DNA of 64,000 bases from Micromonospora sp. WMMD1120 (GCF_029626235.1 NZ_JARUBO010000005.1:6358001-6422000); one strand, 5' to 3'. Numbered from the stretch's first letter, positions 42,101 to 52,717 are shown. Notes: generated by a model not told the origin, from the letters alone. Made by a program: numbers and translations.

Positions 42101-45100
42101 CGGCCGCAGCGCCGACACCCGGTCGGCATCCGCGACGTCGACGTCGGACCCGTCCACGTCACCCGGGACGAGGGTGGGGGCGAGCGCGTCGAGGCTCAGC
42201 CGCGGCGCCACCGTCTCACTGGTGAGGACCAGTTCCGGCTCGGCGTCGGCGACCATGAAACGGATCCGCTCCGCCGGATAGTCGACGTCCACCGGCACGT
42301 ACGCGGCGCCCGCCTTGAGCGTGCCGAGCAGCGCGACCATCAGTTCGGCAGAGCGCGGCAACGCGACGACGACCCGTTGCTCGGGGCCGATCCCCCGGCC
42401 GATCAACTCCCGCGCCAGCCCGTTGGCACGCCGGTTCAGCTCGGCGTACGACAGGACGACCGGGCCGTCCACCACGGCGGGGGCGTCCGGGGTACGGGCC
42501 ACCTGGGCCTGGAACGCCTCGACGACGTCGCGTGCCGGAATGTCGTGACCGGTGGCGTTGCGGACCCCGACGAGGGTCTCGCGTTCGGCGGGCGTCACCA
42601 GCTCGATCCGGCCGATCGGCGCCTCGGGTACCCGCACGACGGTGGCCAGCAGCGCCTGGAAACGCGTCAGGATCTGCTGGGCGCGCTCCCGGTCGATCAC
42701 CGAGGGCTGGTGCGCGAGCCGCAGCCGCAGCCGGTCGCCGGGGATCGCGGTGAGCACCAGCGGATAGTTGGTGGTGTCCCGGCCGTCGGCCGACGCCACC
42801 CGGACCTCGCCGTCAGGCGTGTGCATCGTCGCGAGGTCGCGGGGATAGTTCTCGAACACCATGAGCGTGTCGAACAGCTCACCGCCGACCGCACGCTGCA
42901 CCTGCCGAAGGCTGACGTGCTGCTGGTCCAGCAGACCGCTCTGGAAGCCGTTGATCTCGCCGAGCAGCGCGGCGAAGGTGGTGGCCGGGTGCAGCCGCGC
43001 CCGTACCGGCATGGTGTTGATGAAGAGGCCGACCAGGCCGTCGGCATCCGGCAGCTCGGCGGGACGACCCGAGACCGTACTGCCGAAGACCACGTCGTCG
43101 CGACCGGTGAGCGCGCCCAGCACCACAGCCCAGGCGCCCTGGAGCACCGTGTTCAAAGTCAGGCCGTTGGCCCGGGCCACCGCGGCGAGCGATGCCGTCA
43201 GCGCCGCGTCGAGCGACACGCTCAGCTGCGCGGGCACCTCGGCGGAACGGGTCGCTCCGGCCGGGGCCACGAGCGTGGGGCCGGGAACGTCGGCGAGCGC
43301 GGCGCGCCACGCCTGTGCCGCCACCTCCCGGTCCCGGCCGGCGATCCAGCGCTGGTAGCCCTGGTAGTCGGCGGCCGGGGCCAGGTCGTCGGCGGGACCG
43401 TACAGGTCGAGCAGATCCTTGACGAGTACGGCGGTCGACCAGCCGTCGAGGAGCAGGTGGTGATTCGTCAGCACCAGGCGGTGATCGTCGTCCGCGTAGC
43501 GGACCACCGTGAACCGCAACAGCGGTGCCGCCGTGACGTCGAAGCGGCGCTGTCGGTCCGCGCCGAGCACCTCCTCGAGTGCGGCGGGACGCTCGTCCGG
43601 CGGGACGTGGGAGAGGTCGGTCTCGGTCCACGGCAGGGTGACCTCGCTCGGGATCACCTGGACCGGCGCGGCGATGCCCTCGTGCAGGAACGCCGCCCTG
43701 AGCTGCGGGTGACGGACGAGTAGGTGATCGGCGGCCGTACGCAGACGTGCCGCGTCGAGCCGTCCCCGCAGCTCCAGGACGAACTGGACCGTGTAGACAT
43801 CCGGGGCCTGCTGGTCGTAGAGGGCGTGGAAGAGCAGGCCCTCCTGCAGCGGAGTCAACGGCAACACGTCGGTCAGGTTCGGGACGCGTCGCTCCACCAG
43901 CTCGATGTCGTCCTGGCCGAGCCCGGCCAGGGGCAGGTCGGACGGCGTCCGTCCACCGTCGGTCGCCAACGCCGCGACGAGCTCGGACAGGTTCCTGGAC
44001 CACGAATCGGCGAGGTTCCGGACGTCCTCGTCGCCGAGCAGGCCGGACGCCCAGGACCACCGGGCGACCAGCCGGGGTCCGTCGGGGCCGTCCGCGGCGA
44101 AGGCATCGAGCGCGAGGGCGTGGGCCAGCGGCAGGTCGTCCGCGTCTCCACCGCCGAAGGCCGCCGGACCGCCGACGGGCTGCCAGAGACCTCCGTCCAG
44201 CGGCAACCGGCCGAGGTAGTTGAACGCCACCTCCGGCCGGGGCAGCGCCGCGAGGGCCGCCGCGGTGTCCTGGTTGAGCTGGCGAAGCACACCGAAACCG
44301 TTCCCGCGGCCGGGCACGGCCCGCAACTGTTCCTTGACCCGCTTCGCCGCCGCGACGAGCCCGTCGGACCCGGGATCGAGGCGGACCGGGAAGATGCTGG
44401 TGAACCAGCCGACGGTACGGGACAGGTCGGTGTGGTCCCCGGAGTCGCGCCCGTGGCCCTCGAGGTCCAGCAGGACGCTGTCGTGGCCACCGCCGCGCCC
44501 GTGCCGCCACTGGGCCACGGCCACGGCGAAAGCCGCGAGGAGTACGTCCTCCACGGTGCCGTGGATGGCGGCCGGGGCCCGCGACAGCAGCGCCTCGGTG
44601 ACGTCCGGGCCGATCTCGGTCTCGATGCCGCGGGCGGTGGCCACGGTGTCGGCCGCCGACAGCGCCCGGCCGAGCATGGCGCCCGGCGCGCCGTCGAGCG
44701 TGGACGTCCACGCCGGAAGCTGGGCGACCAGTTCCCGGTCGGCGGCGCGGGCGTGAAGGTCGAGAGCCCACCCGCGGTACGACGCGGACACCGGTGGCAA
44801 CTGCGGCGACCGCCCGTCGCGCACGGCGTCCGCCGCCTGCGCCAGATCCGTCATCAGCACACGCCAGGAGACACCGTCGACCACGAGGTGGTGGAGCACC
44901 AGCAGCAGGTGACCGTCGGCGTCCGCCCCGCCGTCGAGCCAGCACGCCGCGCCAAGGAAGTCACCGGTGGCGGAGAGATGACGCAGCGCCACGGCCTTCG
45001 CGTCGGCGATCGCGGCGGTCAACCCCGCCGCGCTCAGCCCGGTGGCGTCGACGCGCCGCAGGTGGTCGCGCATCCGCACGGCGCCGGGATCGGACACGTG

Positions 45101-48100
45101 CAGCAGTGGCGCGTTCCCGGCCGGTCGGACGAGGCGCGCCCGCAGCATGTCGTGGTGATCGACCACGTGCTGCAGCACGTCGGCCAGCTGGTCCTCGCTC
45201 AGTCCGCGCGGCGTCCGCAGCACCACCGACTGGTGCGAACCGTCGATGGCGTCACCCCGTTCCAGCAGCCAGGAGGCGATCGGTGGCAACGGCACCTCGC
45301 CGATGCCGTCCGCGACCCTCGCGGCGACGGCCGGCGCCTGCTCCCTGGCGACGTCGGCGAGCGCGGTCACGCTGCGGCACTGGAAGACGTTCTGGGTGGT
45401 GATGACCAGCCCGTGCTGACGTGCGCGGGCGACCAACTGCAACGCGAGGATGCTGTCGCCGCCGAGGTGGAAGAAGTTGTCGTCGGCGCCGACGGCGGGC
45501 ACGTGCAGGATCTCGCCGAAGAGGCCGGCCAGGGTGCGCTCGGCGGCGGTCGTCGGCTCACGTCGGGAGACCGTCGCGCCGAGGTCGGGCTCGGGCAGCG
45601 CCCGCCGCTCCAGCTTGCCGTTGGCGGTCAACGGCAGCGCGTCGAGGACGACGAACGCGGACGGGACCATGTAGTCGGCGAGCAGACCCTCGACATGCTT
45701 GCGCAGCATCATGACGTCCAGCTCGACGTCGGTGGAGGCCGGCACCACGTACGCGACCATCCGCCGATCGCCGGTGCCGCGGGTGGCCGCGGTCTCCCGC
45801 ATGACCACGGCGACCTGGTCCACATCCGGGTGGTTGGCCAGGACCGACTCCACCTCACCCAGCTCGATGCGGAACCCGCGGATCTTGACCTGCTGGTCGC
45901 TGCGGCCCAGGTACTCCAGCGCGCCGGGCTCACCCGGCAGCCACCGGGCGAGGTCGCCGGTGCGGTACATACGCGCCCCGGGGGGACCGAACGGGTCCGC
46001 CGGGAAGCGCTCGGAGGTCAGTCCGGGACGGCGCAGGTAGCCCTGGGTCACACCGGCGCCGCCGACGTACAGCTCGCCCACGACACCGGCCGGAACCGGG
46101 CGCATGGCCGGGTCGAGGAGGTAGAGGCGCAGGTCGTCGAGCCCGCTGCCGATCCGGCTGCCGGGTACGGCCACGTCCGCGTCGGTGAGGTCGAGCCGGG
46201 TGACGTGGACGGTGGTCTCGGTGATGCCGTACATGTTGACCAGCACCGGACTGTCGGCTCGGTGCCTCGTGTACCAATCGGCGAGGCGACTGGGCTCCAG
46301 CGCCTCACCGCCGAAGACGACGTAGCGCAGCGCGAGGCGCTGACCGAGATCCGGATGGTCGCGCTCGGCCGCCATCAGCTGGTAGAACGCCGACGGCGTC
46401 TGGTTGAGCACGGTGACCTCGTGCGTGACGAGCCACCGCAGGAACTCCTCGGGGGTACGACTCACCTCGAACGGCACCACGACAAGCTTGCCGCCGAACA
46501 ACAGCGCGCCCCAGATCTCCCAGACGGAGAAGTCGAAGGCGTACGAGTGGAACAGGGTCCACACGTCCTCCGGCCCGAATCCGAAGCCAGTGGCGGTCGC
46601 CGTGAAGAGGCGCGCCACGTTGGCGTGGTCCACCACGACACCCTTGGGACGCCCGGTGGATCCGGAGGTGTAGATGACGTACGCCGGGTGGTGCGGACGC
46701 AGCGGCGACGTGCGGTCGAGGTCGGTGACGGGCGCGTCCGACAGGCTGCGGATCCGCTCGTCCACCCGAGCGTCGTCGAGCGCGATCACCGGCACCCCAC
46801 CGACCGCCGGAAGGTCCACGTCGCCGCTGGTCAGGACCATGGCCGGTTGGGCGTCGCCGACCATGTACGCGAGCCGGTCCGCCGGGTACGCCGAGTCGAG
46901 CGGCACGTAGGCGAGGCCCGCCTTGAGGACGGCGAGCAGTGCGACGACGAGCTGCGGCGAGCGCGGCAGCGCGAGCGCGACGAACTGGCCGGTCCGCGCG
47001 CCGTTGGCCAGCAACAGTCGGGCCAACTGGTTGGTGCGCCGATCCAGGTCGTCATAGGTCAGCGACACGTTCGCGCCCACCAGCGCCACCCGCCGCGCGT
47101 GTTGACGCGCCTGCTCGCCGAACAGGTCCGGGATGACCGGGTGTGTCTCGCCGGTGGCGCCCCGGCCGGTCTGCCCGGCGAGCAGGGCCGCCCGCTCCTC
47201 GACCGGCACCACGTCGATGCGGCCGACCGGCAGGTCGGCGTCCCGGGTCAGCTCGGTGATCAGCGCGACCAGCCGGTCGTGGTGGCGGTTTGCCTCCTCG
47301 GCGTCGTAGAGCAGGGTGCTGGCGGTCAGGTCGATCCGGTAGCCACCGTCGGCCTCGGCGTAGACGACCAGGGAGAGGTCGTCGTCGTGACCGCTGGTGA
47401 GCGGACGCAGCGTTGTGGCGCACCCGCCGAAGGCGAGGTCACCGGGGAAGAGCGAGAGGTTGACCCGCGGGCCGAGCAGACGCCGCTCGTCGGCTACCAG
47501 CCGCAGGTCACGGCGTAGCTCCTCGTAGCGGTACCGCTGGTGCCGGGTGGCCTGGCGCAGCTCGGCGGCGACCTGCCCGAGCAACTCCCGGACGGACTGG
47601 TCGGGGCGGGCGTCGAGCCGCAGGCCGACCATGTTCGACGTCATGCCGGGTACGTCACGACCGGGCCCGTTGCCCCGGGCCCCGACCGACAGCGACAGCA
47701 CCACCTCGGGGGTGGCGGCGAGCCGCTGGTTGTAGACCGCGAGGGCGGCGAGCACCACTGTGGGCCACGAGGTGCCGGCGTCGGCGGCGACGTCACGCAG
47801 CGCGGCACCGCCCGCCGGGTCCAGCCGCCGGGTGCTGCGGATCAAGCGATCGGGCAGGCCGGTGGGCAGGCCGCCGATGCCACGGACGTCGGGCAGGTCG
47901 GCGAAGCGCTCGGTCCAGTACGCCCGATCGTTCTCGTGGTCGGTGGAGGCGCGGTACGCGACGTCGTCCTCGACGAGCAGCGACAACGGCGCGAGCGCGT
48001 CCCCGGTGGGATCGCTGCCGCTCACCAGCGCGCTGTAGACCTCGGCCAGCCGGCTCGCCACCAACTGGGCGCCCTTACCGTCCATCACGAGGTGGTGGTA

Positions 48101-48520
48101 CCGGTAGTAGTGCAGGAAGCGGTCGGGGGCCAGCCGCAGGAGCGCGAGCCGGAAGAGGGGCCCGGTCATCGGGTCGACGGCGCGGTCCATGTCGTCCCAC
48201 ATCCACGCGTCGGCAGCGCTCGCGGGATCGTCGGCGGCGCTCAGGTCGACGACGTCGATGGGCCAGTCGTCACGCTCCGCGAAGGGCACGACGACCTGGC
48301 GCGGGCCGGAAGGGCTGTCGATCAGGCGTACCCGCAACGCCTCGGCCTCGTCGACCACCTGCCGCATGGCACTGAGGAACAGGTCTGCCTCCACCTCGCC
48401 CGTGATCTCCAGGCAGGCGCCGGCGTGAAAGGTGGCGTTCGGACCGCTCAGCTGGTGTGCGTACCAGATTCCCGCCTGTCCGGCAGTCAGCGGCAGAACG
48501 GCGAGCTGGTCTTCAACCAT
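32945..48520 (-). CDS. Four-module NRPS with starter C domain (modules 1-4)
   Basis: About 5,191 residues from ATG 48520. I chose this start because the protein then opens [20 protein letters not shown] with AGAGGGCGG upstream; the frame runs on to 48661 through low-quality sequence. Domain order is Cs-A-T-E, C-A-T-E, C-A-T, C-A-T. Codes predict Thr (D), Asn (D), Phe and Gly. The first C domain has an enterobactin/lipopeptide-starter style N-terminus (HHLVMDG intact), so an acyl or aryl group is probably joined to Thr first. There is no TE. The C-terminus ends in a short tail ([20 protein letters not shown]) that could dock to the downstream NRPS. The last T domain is of the GGDS type usually followed by an E domain, yet the protein stops there. 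It is transcribed ahead of the TE-bearing NRPS, matching colinear assembly. Confidence 0.95.
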   Translation of the reverse strand: MVEDQLAVLPLTAGQAGIWYAHQLSGPNATFHAGACLEITGEVEADLFLSAMRQVVDEAEALRVRLIDSPSGPRQVVVPFAERDDWPIDVVDLSAADDPASAADAWMWDDMDRAVDPMTGPLFRLALLRLAPDRFLHYYRYHHLVMDGKGAQLVASRLAEVYSALVSGSDPTGDALAPLSLLVEDDVAYRASTDHENDRAYWTERFADLPDVRGIGGLPTGLPDRLIRSTRRLDPAGGAALRDVAADAGTSWPTVVLAALAVYNQRLAATPEVVLSLSVGARGNGPGRDVPGMTSNMVGLRLDARPDQSVRELLGQVAAELRQATRHQRYRYEELRRDLRLVADERRLLGPRVNLSLFPGDLAFGGCATTLRPLTSGHDDDLSLVVYAEADGGYRIDLTASTLLYDAEEANRHHDRLVALITELTRDADLPVGRIDVVPVEERAALLAGQTGRGATGETHPVIPDLFGEQARQHARRVALVGANVSLTYDDLDRRTNQLARLLLANGARTGQFVALALPRSPQLVVALLAVLKAGLAYVPLDSAYPADRLAYMVGDAQPAMVLTSGDVDLPAVGGVPVIALDDARVDERIRSLSDAPVTDLDRTSPLRPHHPAYVIYTSGSTGRPKGVVVDHANVARLFTATATGFGFGPEDVWTLFHSYAFDFSVWEIWGALLFGGKLVVVPFEVSRTPEEFLRWLVTHEVTVLNQTPSAFYQLMAAERDHPDLGQRLALRYVVFGGEALEPSRLADWYTRHRADSPVLVNMYGITETTVHVTRLDLTDADVAVPGSRIGSGLDDLRLYLLDPAMRPVPAGVVGELYVGGAGVTQGYLRRPGLTSERFPADPFGPPGARMYRTGDLARWLPGEPGALEYLGRSDQQVKIRGFRIELGEVESVLANHPDVDQVAVVMRETAATRGTGDRRMVAYVVPASTDVELDVMMLRKHVEGLLADYMVPSAFVVLDALPLTANGKLERRALPEPDLGATVSRREPTTAAERTLAGLFGEILHVPAVGADDNFFHLGGDSILALQLVARARQHGLVITTQNVFQCRSVTALADVAREQAPAVAARVADGIGEVPLPPIASWLLERGDAIDGSHQSVVLRTPRGLSEDQLADVLQHVVDHHDMLRARLVRPAGNAPLLHVSDPGAVRMRDHLRRVDATGLSAAGLTAAIADAKAVALRHLSATGDFLGAACWLDGGADADGHLLLVLHHLVVDGVSWRVLMTDLAQAADAVRDGRSPQLPPVSASYRGWALDLHARAADRELVAQLPAWTSTLDGAPGAMLGRALSAADTVATARGIETEIGPDVTEALLSRAPAAIHGTVEDVLLAAFAVAVAQWRHGRGGGHDSVLLDLEGHGRDSGDHTDLSRTVGWFTSIFPVRLDPGSDGLVAAAKRVKEQLRAVPGRGNGFGVLRQLNQDTAAALAALPRPEVAFNYLGRLPLDGGLWQPVGGPAAFGGGDADDLPLAHALALDAFAADGPDGPRLVARWSWASGLLGDEDVRNLADSWSRNLSELVAALATDGGRTPSDLPLAGLGQDDIELVERRVPNLTDVLPLTPLQEGLLFHALYDQQAPDVYTVQFVLELRGRLDAARLRTAADHLLVRHPQLRAAFLHEGIAAPVQVIPSEVTLPWTETDLSHVPPDERPAALEEVLGADRQRRFDVTAAPLLRFTVVRYADDDHRLVLTNHHLLLDGWSTAVLVKDLLDLYGPADDLAPAADYQGYQRWIAGRDREVAAQAWRAALADVPGPTLVAPAGATRSAEVPAQLSVSLDAALTASLAAVARANGLTLNTVLQGAWAVVLGALTGRDDVVFGSTVSGRPAELPDADGLVGLFINTMPVRARLHPATTFAALLGEINGFQSGLLDQQHVSLRQVQRAVGGELFDTLMVFENYPRDLATMHTPDGEVRVASADGRDTTNYPLVLTAIPGDRLRLRLAHQPSVIDRERAQQILTRFQALLATVVRVPEAPIGRIELVTPAERETLVGVRNATGHDIPARDVVEAFQAQVARTPDAPAVVDGPVVLSYAELNRRANGLARELIGRGIGPEQRVVVALPRSAELMVALLGTLKAGAAYVPVDVDYPAERIRFMVADAEPELVLTSETVAPRLSLDALAPTLVPGDVDGSDVDVADADRVSALRPSSPAYLIYTSGSTGRPKGVVVEHRSLIDYLCWAADAFPSAAGTALLHSPTAFDLTVTTLYLPLISGGCVQIADLDQAAGIALREAGRDNSMLKATPSHLALLDLLGDEFSPSGDLIIGGEALSGATLRQWRDRHPGATVSNEYGPTEATVGCVEYRVRPGDVVADGDVPIGRPTWNTQVYVLDSALRLVPDGTAGELYVAGAGLARGYFRRAGLTAERFVANPFGDPGDRMYRTGDLVRWGIDAQLEYLGRVDEQIKIRGHRVERGEVESVIARHPAVAQVAVVPWQVRTGDVRLVGYVVPAPDGEVDSASLRAFAATELPEYMVPAVFTTVAELPLSPNGKLDRRALPAPDFGTGAGDQAPRNSREELLQALFAEVLGASRVGVHDSFFELGGDSIISIQLSARARAAGLAISPRQVFELRTVAALANAAESLTGEDADEAGSGQVPLTPIMHWLRERGGTMDTFGQSMLLPVPAGASHGQVAEVVGALITRHDMLRLRLDTADGWKATVAEPDGDRPGVAVRRVVVAADTLAEPEALRALVASERANAHRELDPRAGVVLVPVWFDAGPELAGRLLLVAHHLVVDGVSWGILADDVASAWAGVSDGARLPGVPTAFRTWAGRLETIASEPARVAEAAFWQRATSEPAPLVDGVVLDPTLDLAATAGRLELRLPAPATEALRTAAATALHSGMDHVLLAMLAVAARQWRREQGSVGRSALLVDVEGHGREQHLVEDADLSRTVGWFTSVYPVRLDVGAGDRADALALGRAVKLVKEQLRAVPDHGIGYGLLRYLNPDTAAQLADGRRAQIGFNYLGRFSPVRDGSAWAAADADGPAGLADPGLPLTHLAEVDVLIEEGAGGAQLVTTWTWASRHLSEERVRRLGESWLALLETLCVHAADPGVGGRTPSDLPLVDLSQAEVERLEGMAPDLSDVWPLNPLQQGLLFDTLFDEDTQDVYTRPLRLDVQGSLDLDALHAAARTLLVRYPNLRAEFHEEEVRQPVQVIRDDLDVPWTVVDLTELPPEQRAPELERIVHGERSWRFDPAEAPLLRFTVVRTEEQRWSILFTYHHLLMDGWSTPALVEELFELYGRGGDDAGLPARPSYRDYLGWLGRQDTAVAEESWRRALAGFDEPSLLAGSYRAHAVAEERRLISFLPEETTAGLRRVARAHGLTLNTVVQGALGLLLGALTGRDEVVFGATVSGRPSEVPGIEQMIGMFINTVPVRVAVGPDQPVAQLLTELQRRQATLTDAHHVGLGEIQRVSGHRNLFDTVVSFQNFPLQRALPDLGRFGLTILGGDSVDSGHFPFVFHAFPGERMELRLTYHTDLLTPEGGEILLGRLEQVLRQFADSVSRPVAEVAVLLDDERARILRYGAAAQPDVAPLTFAEQFEAQVARAPQAPALRTADGEISFADLNARANRLARHLVERGVGPERFVAVLQRRSADLITSVLAIAKAGAAYVPVDPDYPAERIAYMLGDAAPVLTISDTVTAGRVRLGGAPVLLLDEPGFHDQLAELSGEDLDGVRPALANPAYMIYTSGSTGRPKGVIVTHQGILNLVTTHVGRLATGPGSRVLQFASPSFDAAFWDLCMSVLSGACLVVADSDSLLPGPALAALADEHGVTHLTIPPTPLSAMPPGSLTGVRTLVVASEACPAEIVDRWAGDRLMVNAYGPTETTVCATMSGALAVGGGTPPIGRPIAGARLYVLDGALRPVPVGVPGELYIAGSGLARGYNNRFGLSAERFVACPFGEPGERMYRTGDEVQWTADGELQFRRRVDDQVKVRGFRVELGEVQTAILRSPGIGQAAVRLSAEDGGDPRLVAFVVAASGATVDPASLRDALSGILPEYMVPSLFVLLDGLPVTANGKLDAKALAEAERGALAAQSFLAPRTPTEEIVAGLFADVLGLTRVGIDQSFLELGGHSLLATRLIGRIRTTFGVDFPVRALFEGPTVLGVVERLSQQGQGRSALVPVPRPDRIPLSPAQRRLWFINRFEGRSATYNMPLALQIQGALEHTALRAALQDVVARHEPLRTIFPEDDGVAWQQVLEPGDGVGELLTREVERDDLPAALLAANREGFDLSVEPPLRTHLFRVAADEHVLLLVMHHVASDGWSLGPLVGDLTDAYRARLQGQAPQWKPLPVQYADYTLWLLEHLDEADPAGSAHREMAYWKETLAGLPTELALPTDRPRPARASYDGDDISFHVDADLHRGLLELARGTGTTLFMVLQAALAGLLARLGAGHDIPIGSPVAGRSDEALNDLVGMFVNTLVLRTDVSGEPTFRDLLDRVRTTDLGAYAHQEVPFERLVDELKPERSTARHPLFQVMLNLQNGATPVLRAPGLTVHHRYNPTAVAQFDLELGFNELYAADGTPAGMDAAFAFATDLYDRATAQAMLERLFLIMRAMVADPDTRLDEVDIFSPGEREQVVEDWNDTDHPFVPTTVIDLFQAQALRTPDAVAVESDGIRLTYAELNSRVAETASHLVALGAGPEKLVAVALPRSADLLVGLLAVARAGAAYLPIDLTYPPERVAFVLGDARPELMITNTEVERNLPERADLVRLVIDKPDAPPAGDSGQVAVRPSPANPAYVIYTSGSTGQPKGVVVPHGALTNFVQAMADRFPMSAGDRVLALTTIAFDIAGLELYLPLVRGAATVLSTREHLLDPEALAELIRSSGATVMQGTPSFYQVLLGGDAEAARGLRLLVGGEALPPALATAMCAVGSEVTNLYGPTETTVWSTAATVTGEHNGIGRPIWNTRVYVLDEKLRPVPPGARGELYIAGEGLARGYLNRPGLTAERFVASPFDAGERMYRTGDVVRWLRDGRLDFHGRSDQQVKLRGFRIELGEIETALVRHPEVAAAAVAVHDREAAGDKLLVGYVVGAGDDAPDVASLRRHLAETLPDYMVPSVFVTLDALPYTDNGKLDRRSLPAPVLTAEDTGREPATDAERLFVGLFSELLAVPEVGVEGNFFQLGGDSIVSVQLVARARRAGLVVTPQEIFELQTVEALAAVARPVTDEETVPSAPPVPEGGIDTSLLSLSDSDLASLKGSLGLR
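36191..39330 (-). other. NRPS module 3: C-A-T, predicted Phe
   Basis: D-donor-type C domain ([17 protein letters not shown]) with HHLLMDGW near 38870-38898. The A domain code is D-A-W-T-V-A-A-V-C, the phenylalanine family. T is [11 protein letters not shown] near 36330, without an epimerase. Phe, or the Tyr of module 10, is a candidate target for the beta-hydroxylase-type P450 at 54747-55964. Confidence 0.85.
39331..43899 (-). other. NRPS module 2: C-A-T-E, predicted D-Asn
   Basis: D-donor-type C domain ([17 protein letters not shown]) with HHLLLDGW near 43440-43466. The A domain code is D-L-T-K-I-G-E-V-G, the asparagine family. T is [11 protein letters not shown] near 40915. The E domain has [10 protein letters not shown] near 40345 and NYLGRFSP. 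Confidence 0.85.
43900..48520 (-). other. NRPS module 1: Cs-A-T-E, predicted D-Thr
   Basis: Starter-type C domain with HHLVMDG near 48079-48099. The A domain code is D-F-W-N-V-G-M-V-H, essentially the classic threonine code, with [11 protein letters not shown] near 46650. T is LGGDSILAL near 45460. The E domain has [10 protein letters not shown] near 44880 and NYLGRLP. The product would be an N-acylated D-allo-Thr whose hydroxyl could later close a depsipeptide ring (inference). Confidence 0.85.
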
Positions 48521-48678
48521 CGGCTTCCGCCCTCTTCTGTGGCCGGCCTGATTCCTCGCGGCCGGTAGGTTCGAATTTCCGCGCGACAAAAAGCACTGTC
48601 CGGCGACCCTATGAGGCGGCCCGGGGAGGCTGCCGCCCGGTTTCCAAGACTTGAATGACACCGCCGCAAAGGCGGAAA

Positions 48679-48723
48679 CGCACTATTACCGCGCCTCGTG
48701 CCGACGGGCGCGGTAATAATGCG
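48679..48723. terminator. Hairpin between P450-2 and the first NRPS
   Basis: Inverted repeat with 17-base arms (48679-48695 and 48707-48723) and one mismatch, loop of 11 bases, about 45 bases beyond the P450-2 stop. A smaller 5-bp hairpin (CCGCC/GGCGG, 48661-48675) follows. This suggests the NRPS operon starts from its own promoter in 48521-48660; that stretch also holds TCGAATTTCCG at 48571-48581, loosely similar to the TCGAA-TTTCGA palindrome. Confidence 0.65.
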
Positions 48724-48769
48724 AATTCGGCTGCCGCGAGCGGCGTACGTCAGGGTTTGGACAGCTCGC

Positions 48770-50005
48770 TTACCAGGCGACCATGAGTTCGGTGACGCCA
48801 TAGATGTCGGAATCGAATTTGAAATGCTCGGGCGCCGGTCGTGCCGCCAGGCGCAGGGTGGGCACGCGGGCGAACAACGCCAGGAACGTCTCCTCCAGCT
48901 CGATCCGGGCCACGTGCTGTCCGATGCACTGGTGGATGCCGAACCCGAAGGCCAGGTGGCGCTGGTCGCCTCGGAGGATGTCGAGGTCGGCGGGGCAGGA
49001 GTAGACCTGGTCGTCCCAGTTCGCCGCGCCGATGGAGACGATCACGCCATCGTCCTTGCGGATCAGTTGACCGCCGATCTCCATGTCCTCGGTGGCCACC
49101 CGCACCATCGCGACGTCCACGACGGCGAAGTACCGAAGCAGCTCGTCGACTGCCTTACTGGTCAGGCTCGGGTCGGTGCGGAGCAGTTCCAACTGGTCGG
49201 GGTGGTCCAGCAGACCGACGGTGCCGAGCGCGATCATGCTGGCTGTCGTCTCGTGTCCGGCCGCGAGCAGGAGCGCGACGAGACCTACGAGGCCGTCGTG
49301 GTCGAACACCGGCTCGGCCAGGTCGCGGTTGCGCTCGATGAGACGTCCGAGCAGGTCGTCGCTCGGCGACTTCTCCTTCTTGCTGATCAGGTCGCTGACA
49401 TATCCGTAGAGCTCGACCAGGTTGGCGTTGCGCACCATCGGCGGTGTCCGCTTGTCGGCGTGGACCTTGGTCTTCTCCTGGAAGAACGCCCGGTCCTCCG
49501 GCGGCACGCCGAGCATCTCGCAGATGGTCAGCGCGGCGACCGGCAGGGCCAGCTTGTCCAGCAGGTCGGCCGGCGAGCCACTGGCCAGCATGTCGTCGAT
49601 ACCGTCATGGACGATCTTGCGGATGACCGGGCGCAACGCCTCGATCCGCCGCATGGTGAACTCACGCACCAGCATCTTGCGCTGCCGGCCGTGCACCGGT
49701 GGGTCCTCGCCGATCAGCGCCTGCTTGCGGGGCGACTGGTGCACGACCTCGTCCCGGTCCACCACCCTGACCAGCGGCATCTGGGGGTGTAGACGGTCCG
49801 AGCTGATTCGCGGGTCGGTGAGGAACTGACGGGCCAGGTCGTAGCTGGTGATCACCCAGGCTGGCCGGCCATCGGTCAGCCGGACCGACATGACCGGGCT
49901 CTCGGCGCGCATCGTCTGGTAGCCGCCGGGCATGCGCAGCGGATCCTCCCGCCGTATCGGAAAGACCGGGCACTTCGCCGCGTTCACGCGAGAAGCGGTG
50001 TCCAT
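48770..50005 (-). CDS. Cytochrome P450 upstream of the NRPS (P450-2)
   Basis: 411 residues, of the common actinomycete secondary-metabolism P450 type. It has I-helix LLAAGHETTAS, ExxR in DELLRYFA and the heme loop FGFGIHQCIGQHVARIE with ligand Cys. The ATG at 50005 has GAGGAG about ten bases before it; the frame extends further upstream to 50266 but through the divergent promoter region. It lies at the head of the minus-strand block, separated from the first NRPS by a hairpin, and shares a 295-base divergent region with the KS operon. Likely substrates are the acyl chain (for example epoxidation or hydroxylation) or the peptide; the sequence does not decide. Confidence 0.93.
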   Translation of the reverse strand: MDTASRVNAAKCPVFPIRREDPLRMPGGYQTMRAESPVMSVRLTDGRPAWVITSYDLARQFLTDPRISSDRLHPQMPLVRVVDRDEVVHQSPRKQALIGEDPPVHGRQRKMLVREFTMRRIEALRPVIRKIVHDGIDDMLASGSPADLLDKLALPVAALTICEMLGVPPEDRAFFQEKTKVHADKRTPPMVRNANLVELYGYVSDLISKKEKSPSDDLLGRLIERNRDLAEPVFDHDGLVGLVALLLAAGHETTASMIALGTVGLLDHPDQLELLRTDPSLTSKAVDELLRYFAVVDVAMVRVATEDMEIGGQLIRKDDGVIVSIGAANWDDQVYSCPADLDILRGDQRHLAFGFGIHQCIGQHVARIELEETFLALFARVPTLRLAARPAPEHFKFDSDIYGVTELMVAW

Positions 50006-50300
50006 TGAGTCTCCTCGGTTTCTCTGCGACGGCGCGGACGGGCCGAGCCATTCTTGGCGCGCACCATATTTGTCGGGCATGCTGCCCGATGTCCGCAGTG
50101 GCCGGTAGGGACGGTTCGAACATTTCGATAAGCGTCCCGATGCGGCATAGTAGGCGGGCCGCCGGGGCCGGGCGCAGCACCACGTCCGACCGATCCGGAT
50201 AACCGATCGAAAAAATCGATGAAGCCTGTGAAAGGCGCGAGACCGACCGGAGAATCGGGCCGGCACCGGCTACCGGATGCCCCACAGACGGGGGTTGAGC
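50006..50300. promoter_or_regulatory. Divergent promoter region (P450-2 / KS operon)
   Basis: 295 bases without a gene, noticeably more AT-rich than its surroundings. It contains TCGAACATTTCGA at 50116-50128 and a second inverted repeat ATCGA-N5-TCGAT at 50206-50220. It must carry the promoters of the acyl-chain operon (plus) and of P450-2 (minus). Confidence 0.65.
50116..50128. promoter_or_regulatory. Candidate operator palindrome TCGAACATTTCGA
   Basis: Differs at one base from the element in the hmaS/transporter divergent region (7151-7163) and shares the TCGAA-N2-TTTCGA frame with the centre of the hairpin at 3212-3240. Shared use in two divergent promoters suggests a common regulator, which is not encoded in the window. 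Confidence 0.35.
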
Positions 50301-51440
50301 ATGGTTGAACGATGGCCGATCGTCGGCATGGGAGCAATGTGCAGCCTCGGCTCTACGGCTCAGGAGATGTTCGACGCCCTGTGCGCCGGCCGTAGCGGCC
50401 TCGCCCCGATCCGTGGCTTCACCACTGAGTGGTACACGAGCGACGCGCTGTTCGAGGTCGACGACCGGGACGGGTCCGCGGACCGCCCCGGGCGGGCGAC
50501 CGGCTTCCTTCTCCAGGCGATCGCCGAGGCGCTGGCCGACGCCGGGCTCCCCGAGGATCTGGGCGACGTCCCGGTGTTGGTGGGCACCGGCCTGCGGGAA
50601 CTGCGCTCGATCGAGCTGTGGCGCGAATCCGGCGCTCCGGTGACTCCACCGGAGCTGCACTTCGGCGCGGCGGTACGTGAACGGTTCGGCGCCTGGGACA
50701 CGCACACCTTCTCCAACGCCTGTTCCGCCTCGCTCTACGCGCTCTCGCTGGCGACCGACCTGCTCGCCGCCGGCGAGGCGGACACGGTAGTGGTGGCGGG
50801 CACGGACTCGGTCACCGAGAGCATGTTCGGCATGGCCGACCGGGTCCAGTCGATCCCGCCCGACGCGGTGCGGCCCTTCGACCGGGAGCGTCGGGGCACC
50901 ATCCTCGGTGAGGGCGCCGCCGCCGTGGTGCTGCGCCGCGAGCCCGTCGAGGACGACAGACCGCGGGGCTGGGTGCGCGGCGTCGCGGTGAACTGCGACG
51001 CGAACCACCCCACCGCCCCCGACGCCGAGAACATCGCCAGGGCCATGCGGACGGCCCACCGACGCGCGGGCGTCACACCGGCCGACATCGACCTGGTCAT
51101 GCTGCACGGAACCGGCACGATCGCCAACGATCTCGGCGAGGCGGTGGCGATGCGGGAGGTGTACGGTCCGGACCTCGGTCGGCCGCTGTGCACCGCCATG
51201 AAGTCGATGACCGGCCACACCTCTGGCGCGTCCGGTCTGCACAGCCTGATCACCGCCGTGCAGAGCATGGACGCCGGTCGGGTGGTGCCGGTGCCGACGC
51301 TGGAGAAGCCCATCGACGAGTTGAACGGCGTCCGGGTGGTCCGCTCCGATGCGATGGCCACCACGGCCCGCATCGCCCAGATCAACGCCTTCGGTTTCGG
51401 AGGAATCAACGCCGTGGCCATGGTGGAGGGCATCCGATGA
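50301..51440 (+). CDS. Ketosynthase (type II PKS/FAS-like, catalytic)
   Basis: 379 residues, thiolase-fold beta-ketoacyl-ACP synthase. The catalytic triad is visible: Cys in FSNACSAS, His in LHGTGTIANDL and His in MTGHTSGASGLH; the N-terminus is VERWPIVGMGAMCSLGS. It is slightly shorter than the usual ~410-residue KS of type II systems. The ATG at 50301 was chosen because conserved sequence begins there; GGGGTTGAG precedes it. The stop codon overlaps the start of the CLF-like partner (ATGA). It is the first gene of an eight-gene coupled operon (KS, CLF-like, ACP, three DsrE-fold proteins, two dehydratase-like proteins). It would extend an ACP-bound chain, probably a polyene or aryl-polyene acyl group handed to the starter C domain (inference). 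Confidence 0.9.
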   Translation: MVERWPIVGMGAMCSLGSTAQEMFDALCAGRSGLAPIRGFTTEWYTSDALFEVDDRDGSADRPGRATGFLLQAIAEALADAGLPEDLGDVPVLVGTGLRELRSIELWRESGAPVTPPELHFGAAVRERFGAWDTHTFSNACSASLYALSLATDLLAAGEADTVVVAGTDSVTESMFGMADRVQSIPPDAVRPFDRERRGTILGEGAAAVVLRREPVEDDRPRGWVRGVAVNCDANHPTAPDAENIARAMRTAHRRAGVTPADIDLVMLHGTGTIANDLGEAVAMREVYGPDLGRPLCTAMKSMTGHTSGASGLHSLITAVQSMDAGRVVPVPTLEKPIDELNGVRVVRSDAMATTARIAQINAFGFGGINAVAMVEGIR

Positions 51441-52417
51441 ACGAGCGACTGTTCGTCACCGGCATCGGCGTGGCCGTGCCGGGGGCCGCCGACCGCGACG
51501 GCGTGCTGAGTCCGGGCGTTCCAGAGCCGGTGGACCCGGCCGACCGCATCGGCCGCAAGGGGCTGCGGTACAAGGACCGGGCGACGCAACTGGCGCTCGT
51601 CGCGGCGTACGAGGCGTTGCGCGACGCCGACCTCCTGGCCGATCCGGACGACGCCAAGTCGCACGTCGCTGTCGACGCCGCCTCGGTCGCGGTGGTCGCA
51701 GCGTCCAACTACGGCAGTCTCGACTCGGTCACCGCGACCGTCGACACCATCCAGCGGGACAACAGCACCCGCCTGGTCAGCCCGATCACGACACCGAACC
51801 TGTCCAGCAACGTGATCGCGTCCGAGGTGGCGATCCGATACGGCCTGCGCGGGCCCAACCTGACCGTCTGCAACGGCGCCACCGGCGGACTCGACGCGCT
51901 GCGCTGGGCGGGCTCGCTGCTCCGCGCCGGCCGTGCCGAGCGCGTCCTGGTGGTGGCGGCCGAGCCGGACAACGAGATCGTCCGGTCCTTCGCCGGCGTC
52001 GCGCGCGTGCTCGACGGCGCGGTGGCCGTGGTGCTGGAGCCGGCCGACGAGGACGCTGACAGCCCTCGCTCACCGCACGCCGTACTGGCCGGTGCGCGCC
52101 GCGCCGCCACCGTCGACGACCTCGTGGACCGACTCGGCGTCGAGCCCGCCGCACTGGCCGGTTGGTACGAGCCCGAGGCGGCCGTACAGCAGCACCCGTT
52201 CGGCGTGGCCGAACCATTCGTCCTGGGTGGCGACTGGGGCACCTCGTCCAGCGTCCTCGGTCTGTTGCAGTGCGTGGACGCGGCCGCCCGTTTCCACGCC
52301 GGCGGCACCGGGACCGTGCTCGCGGTCTGCGGAGACCAGGCCGACGGCGCCTACTGTGGCGTCCTCGTCGAGGCGCCGCGCCCGCCACACGCCGAACACG
52401 CCAGCAGCGCGGGTTGA
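51437..52417 (+). CDS. Chain-length-factor-like ketosynthase partner (no catalytic Cys)
   Basis: 326 residues, KS-related fold starting MNERLFVTGIGVAVPGA. At the position of the nucleophilic Cys the sequence reads VCNGATGG: aligned on the preceding Asn, the Cys is Ala. The two His motifs of KS are also absent (the late glycine-rich segment reads GGDWGTSSSVLGL). It is therefore non-catalytic and, as partner of the preceding KS, a chain length factor by role. It is distinctly shorter than classical CLFs (about 400 residues). Its ATG overlaps the KS stop, the hallmark of KS-CLF heterodimers. A 48-base gap separates it from the ACP. Confidence 0.82.
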   Translation: MNERLFVTGIGVAVPGAADRDGVLSPGVPEPVDPADRIGRKGLRYKDRATQLALVAAYEALRDADLLADPDDAKSHVAVDAASVAVVAASNYGSLDSVTATVDTIQRDNSTRLVSPITTPNLSSNVIASEVAIRYGLRGPNLTVCNGATGGLDALRWAGSLLRAGRAERVLVVAAEPDNEIVRSFAGVARVLDGAVAVVLEPADEDADSPRSPHAVLAGARRAATVDDLVDRLGVEPAALAGWYEPEAAVQQHPFGVAEPFVLGGDWGTSSSVLGLLQCVDAAARFHAGGTGTVLAVCGDQADGAYCGVLVEAPRPPHAEHASSAG

Positions 52418-52465
52418 CATCGCGCACCCACCACCTGACCGAAGACCGAACAGAAGGAGCATGAC

Positions 52466-52717
52466 GTGGCCGTCGCACTGGATCGCCAGGAACTGGTTGC
52501 CCTGATCGCGGACGTACTCGACCTCAACCCCGACGTGATCACGGACGACGCGCACTTCATCACCGACCTGGGCGTGGACTCCCTCCTGGCCCTCGAACTG
52601 GCGGTGGCACTGGAGCGCCGGTACCAGATCAAAATCGAATCGACCGAGATCGTGGATGTCGAGTCGCTGCGCGACGTGATCGCGCTGTTGGAGCAGAAGC
52701 TGACGATCGCGGTATGA
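52466..52717 (+). CDS. Acyl carrier protein
   Basis: 83 residues, stand-alone ACP. The phosphopantetheine Ser lies in the motif DLGVDSLLALEL, preceded by an acidic helix I. The start is GTG at 52466 with AAGGAG six bases upstream; an ATG at 52461 is out of frame and gives only a short peptide. Its stop overlaps the following gene (ATGA). It should carry the growing acyl chain made by the adjoining KS and CLF-like pair and deliver it to NRPS module 1. Confidence 0.92.
   Translation: MAVALDRQELVALIADVLDLNPDVITDDAHFITDLGVDSLLALELAVALERRYQIKIESTEIVDVESLRDVIALLEQKLTIAV

Noticed and set aside
11651..48520. Repeated A, C and T domain sequences as DNA repeats or mobile elements
   Set aside because: They are homologous NRPS domains in register with modules; no insertion-sequence ends or transposase.
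48521..48661. Upstream start for the first NRPS at 48661
   Set aside because: The extra sequence lies in the intergenic region and the conserved start [11 protein letters not shown] has its own ribosome binding site.
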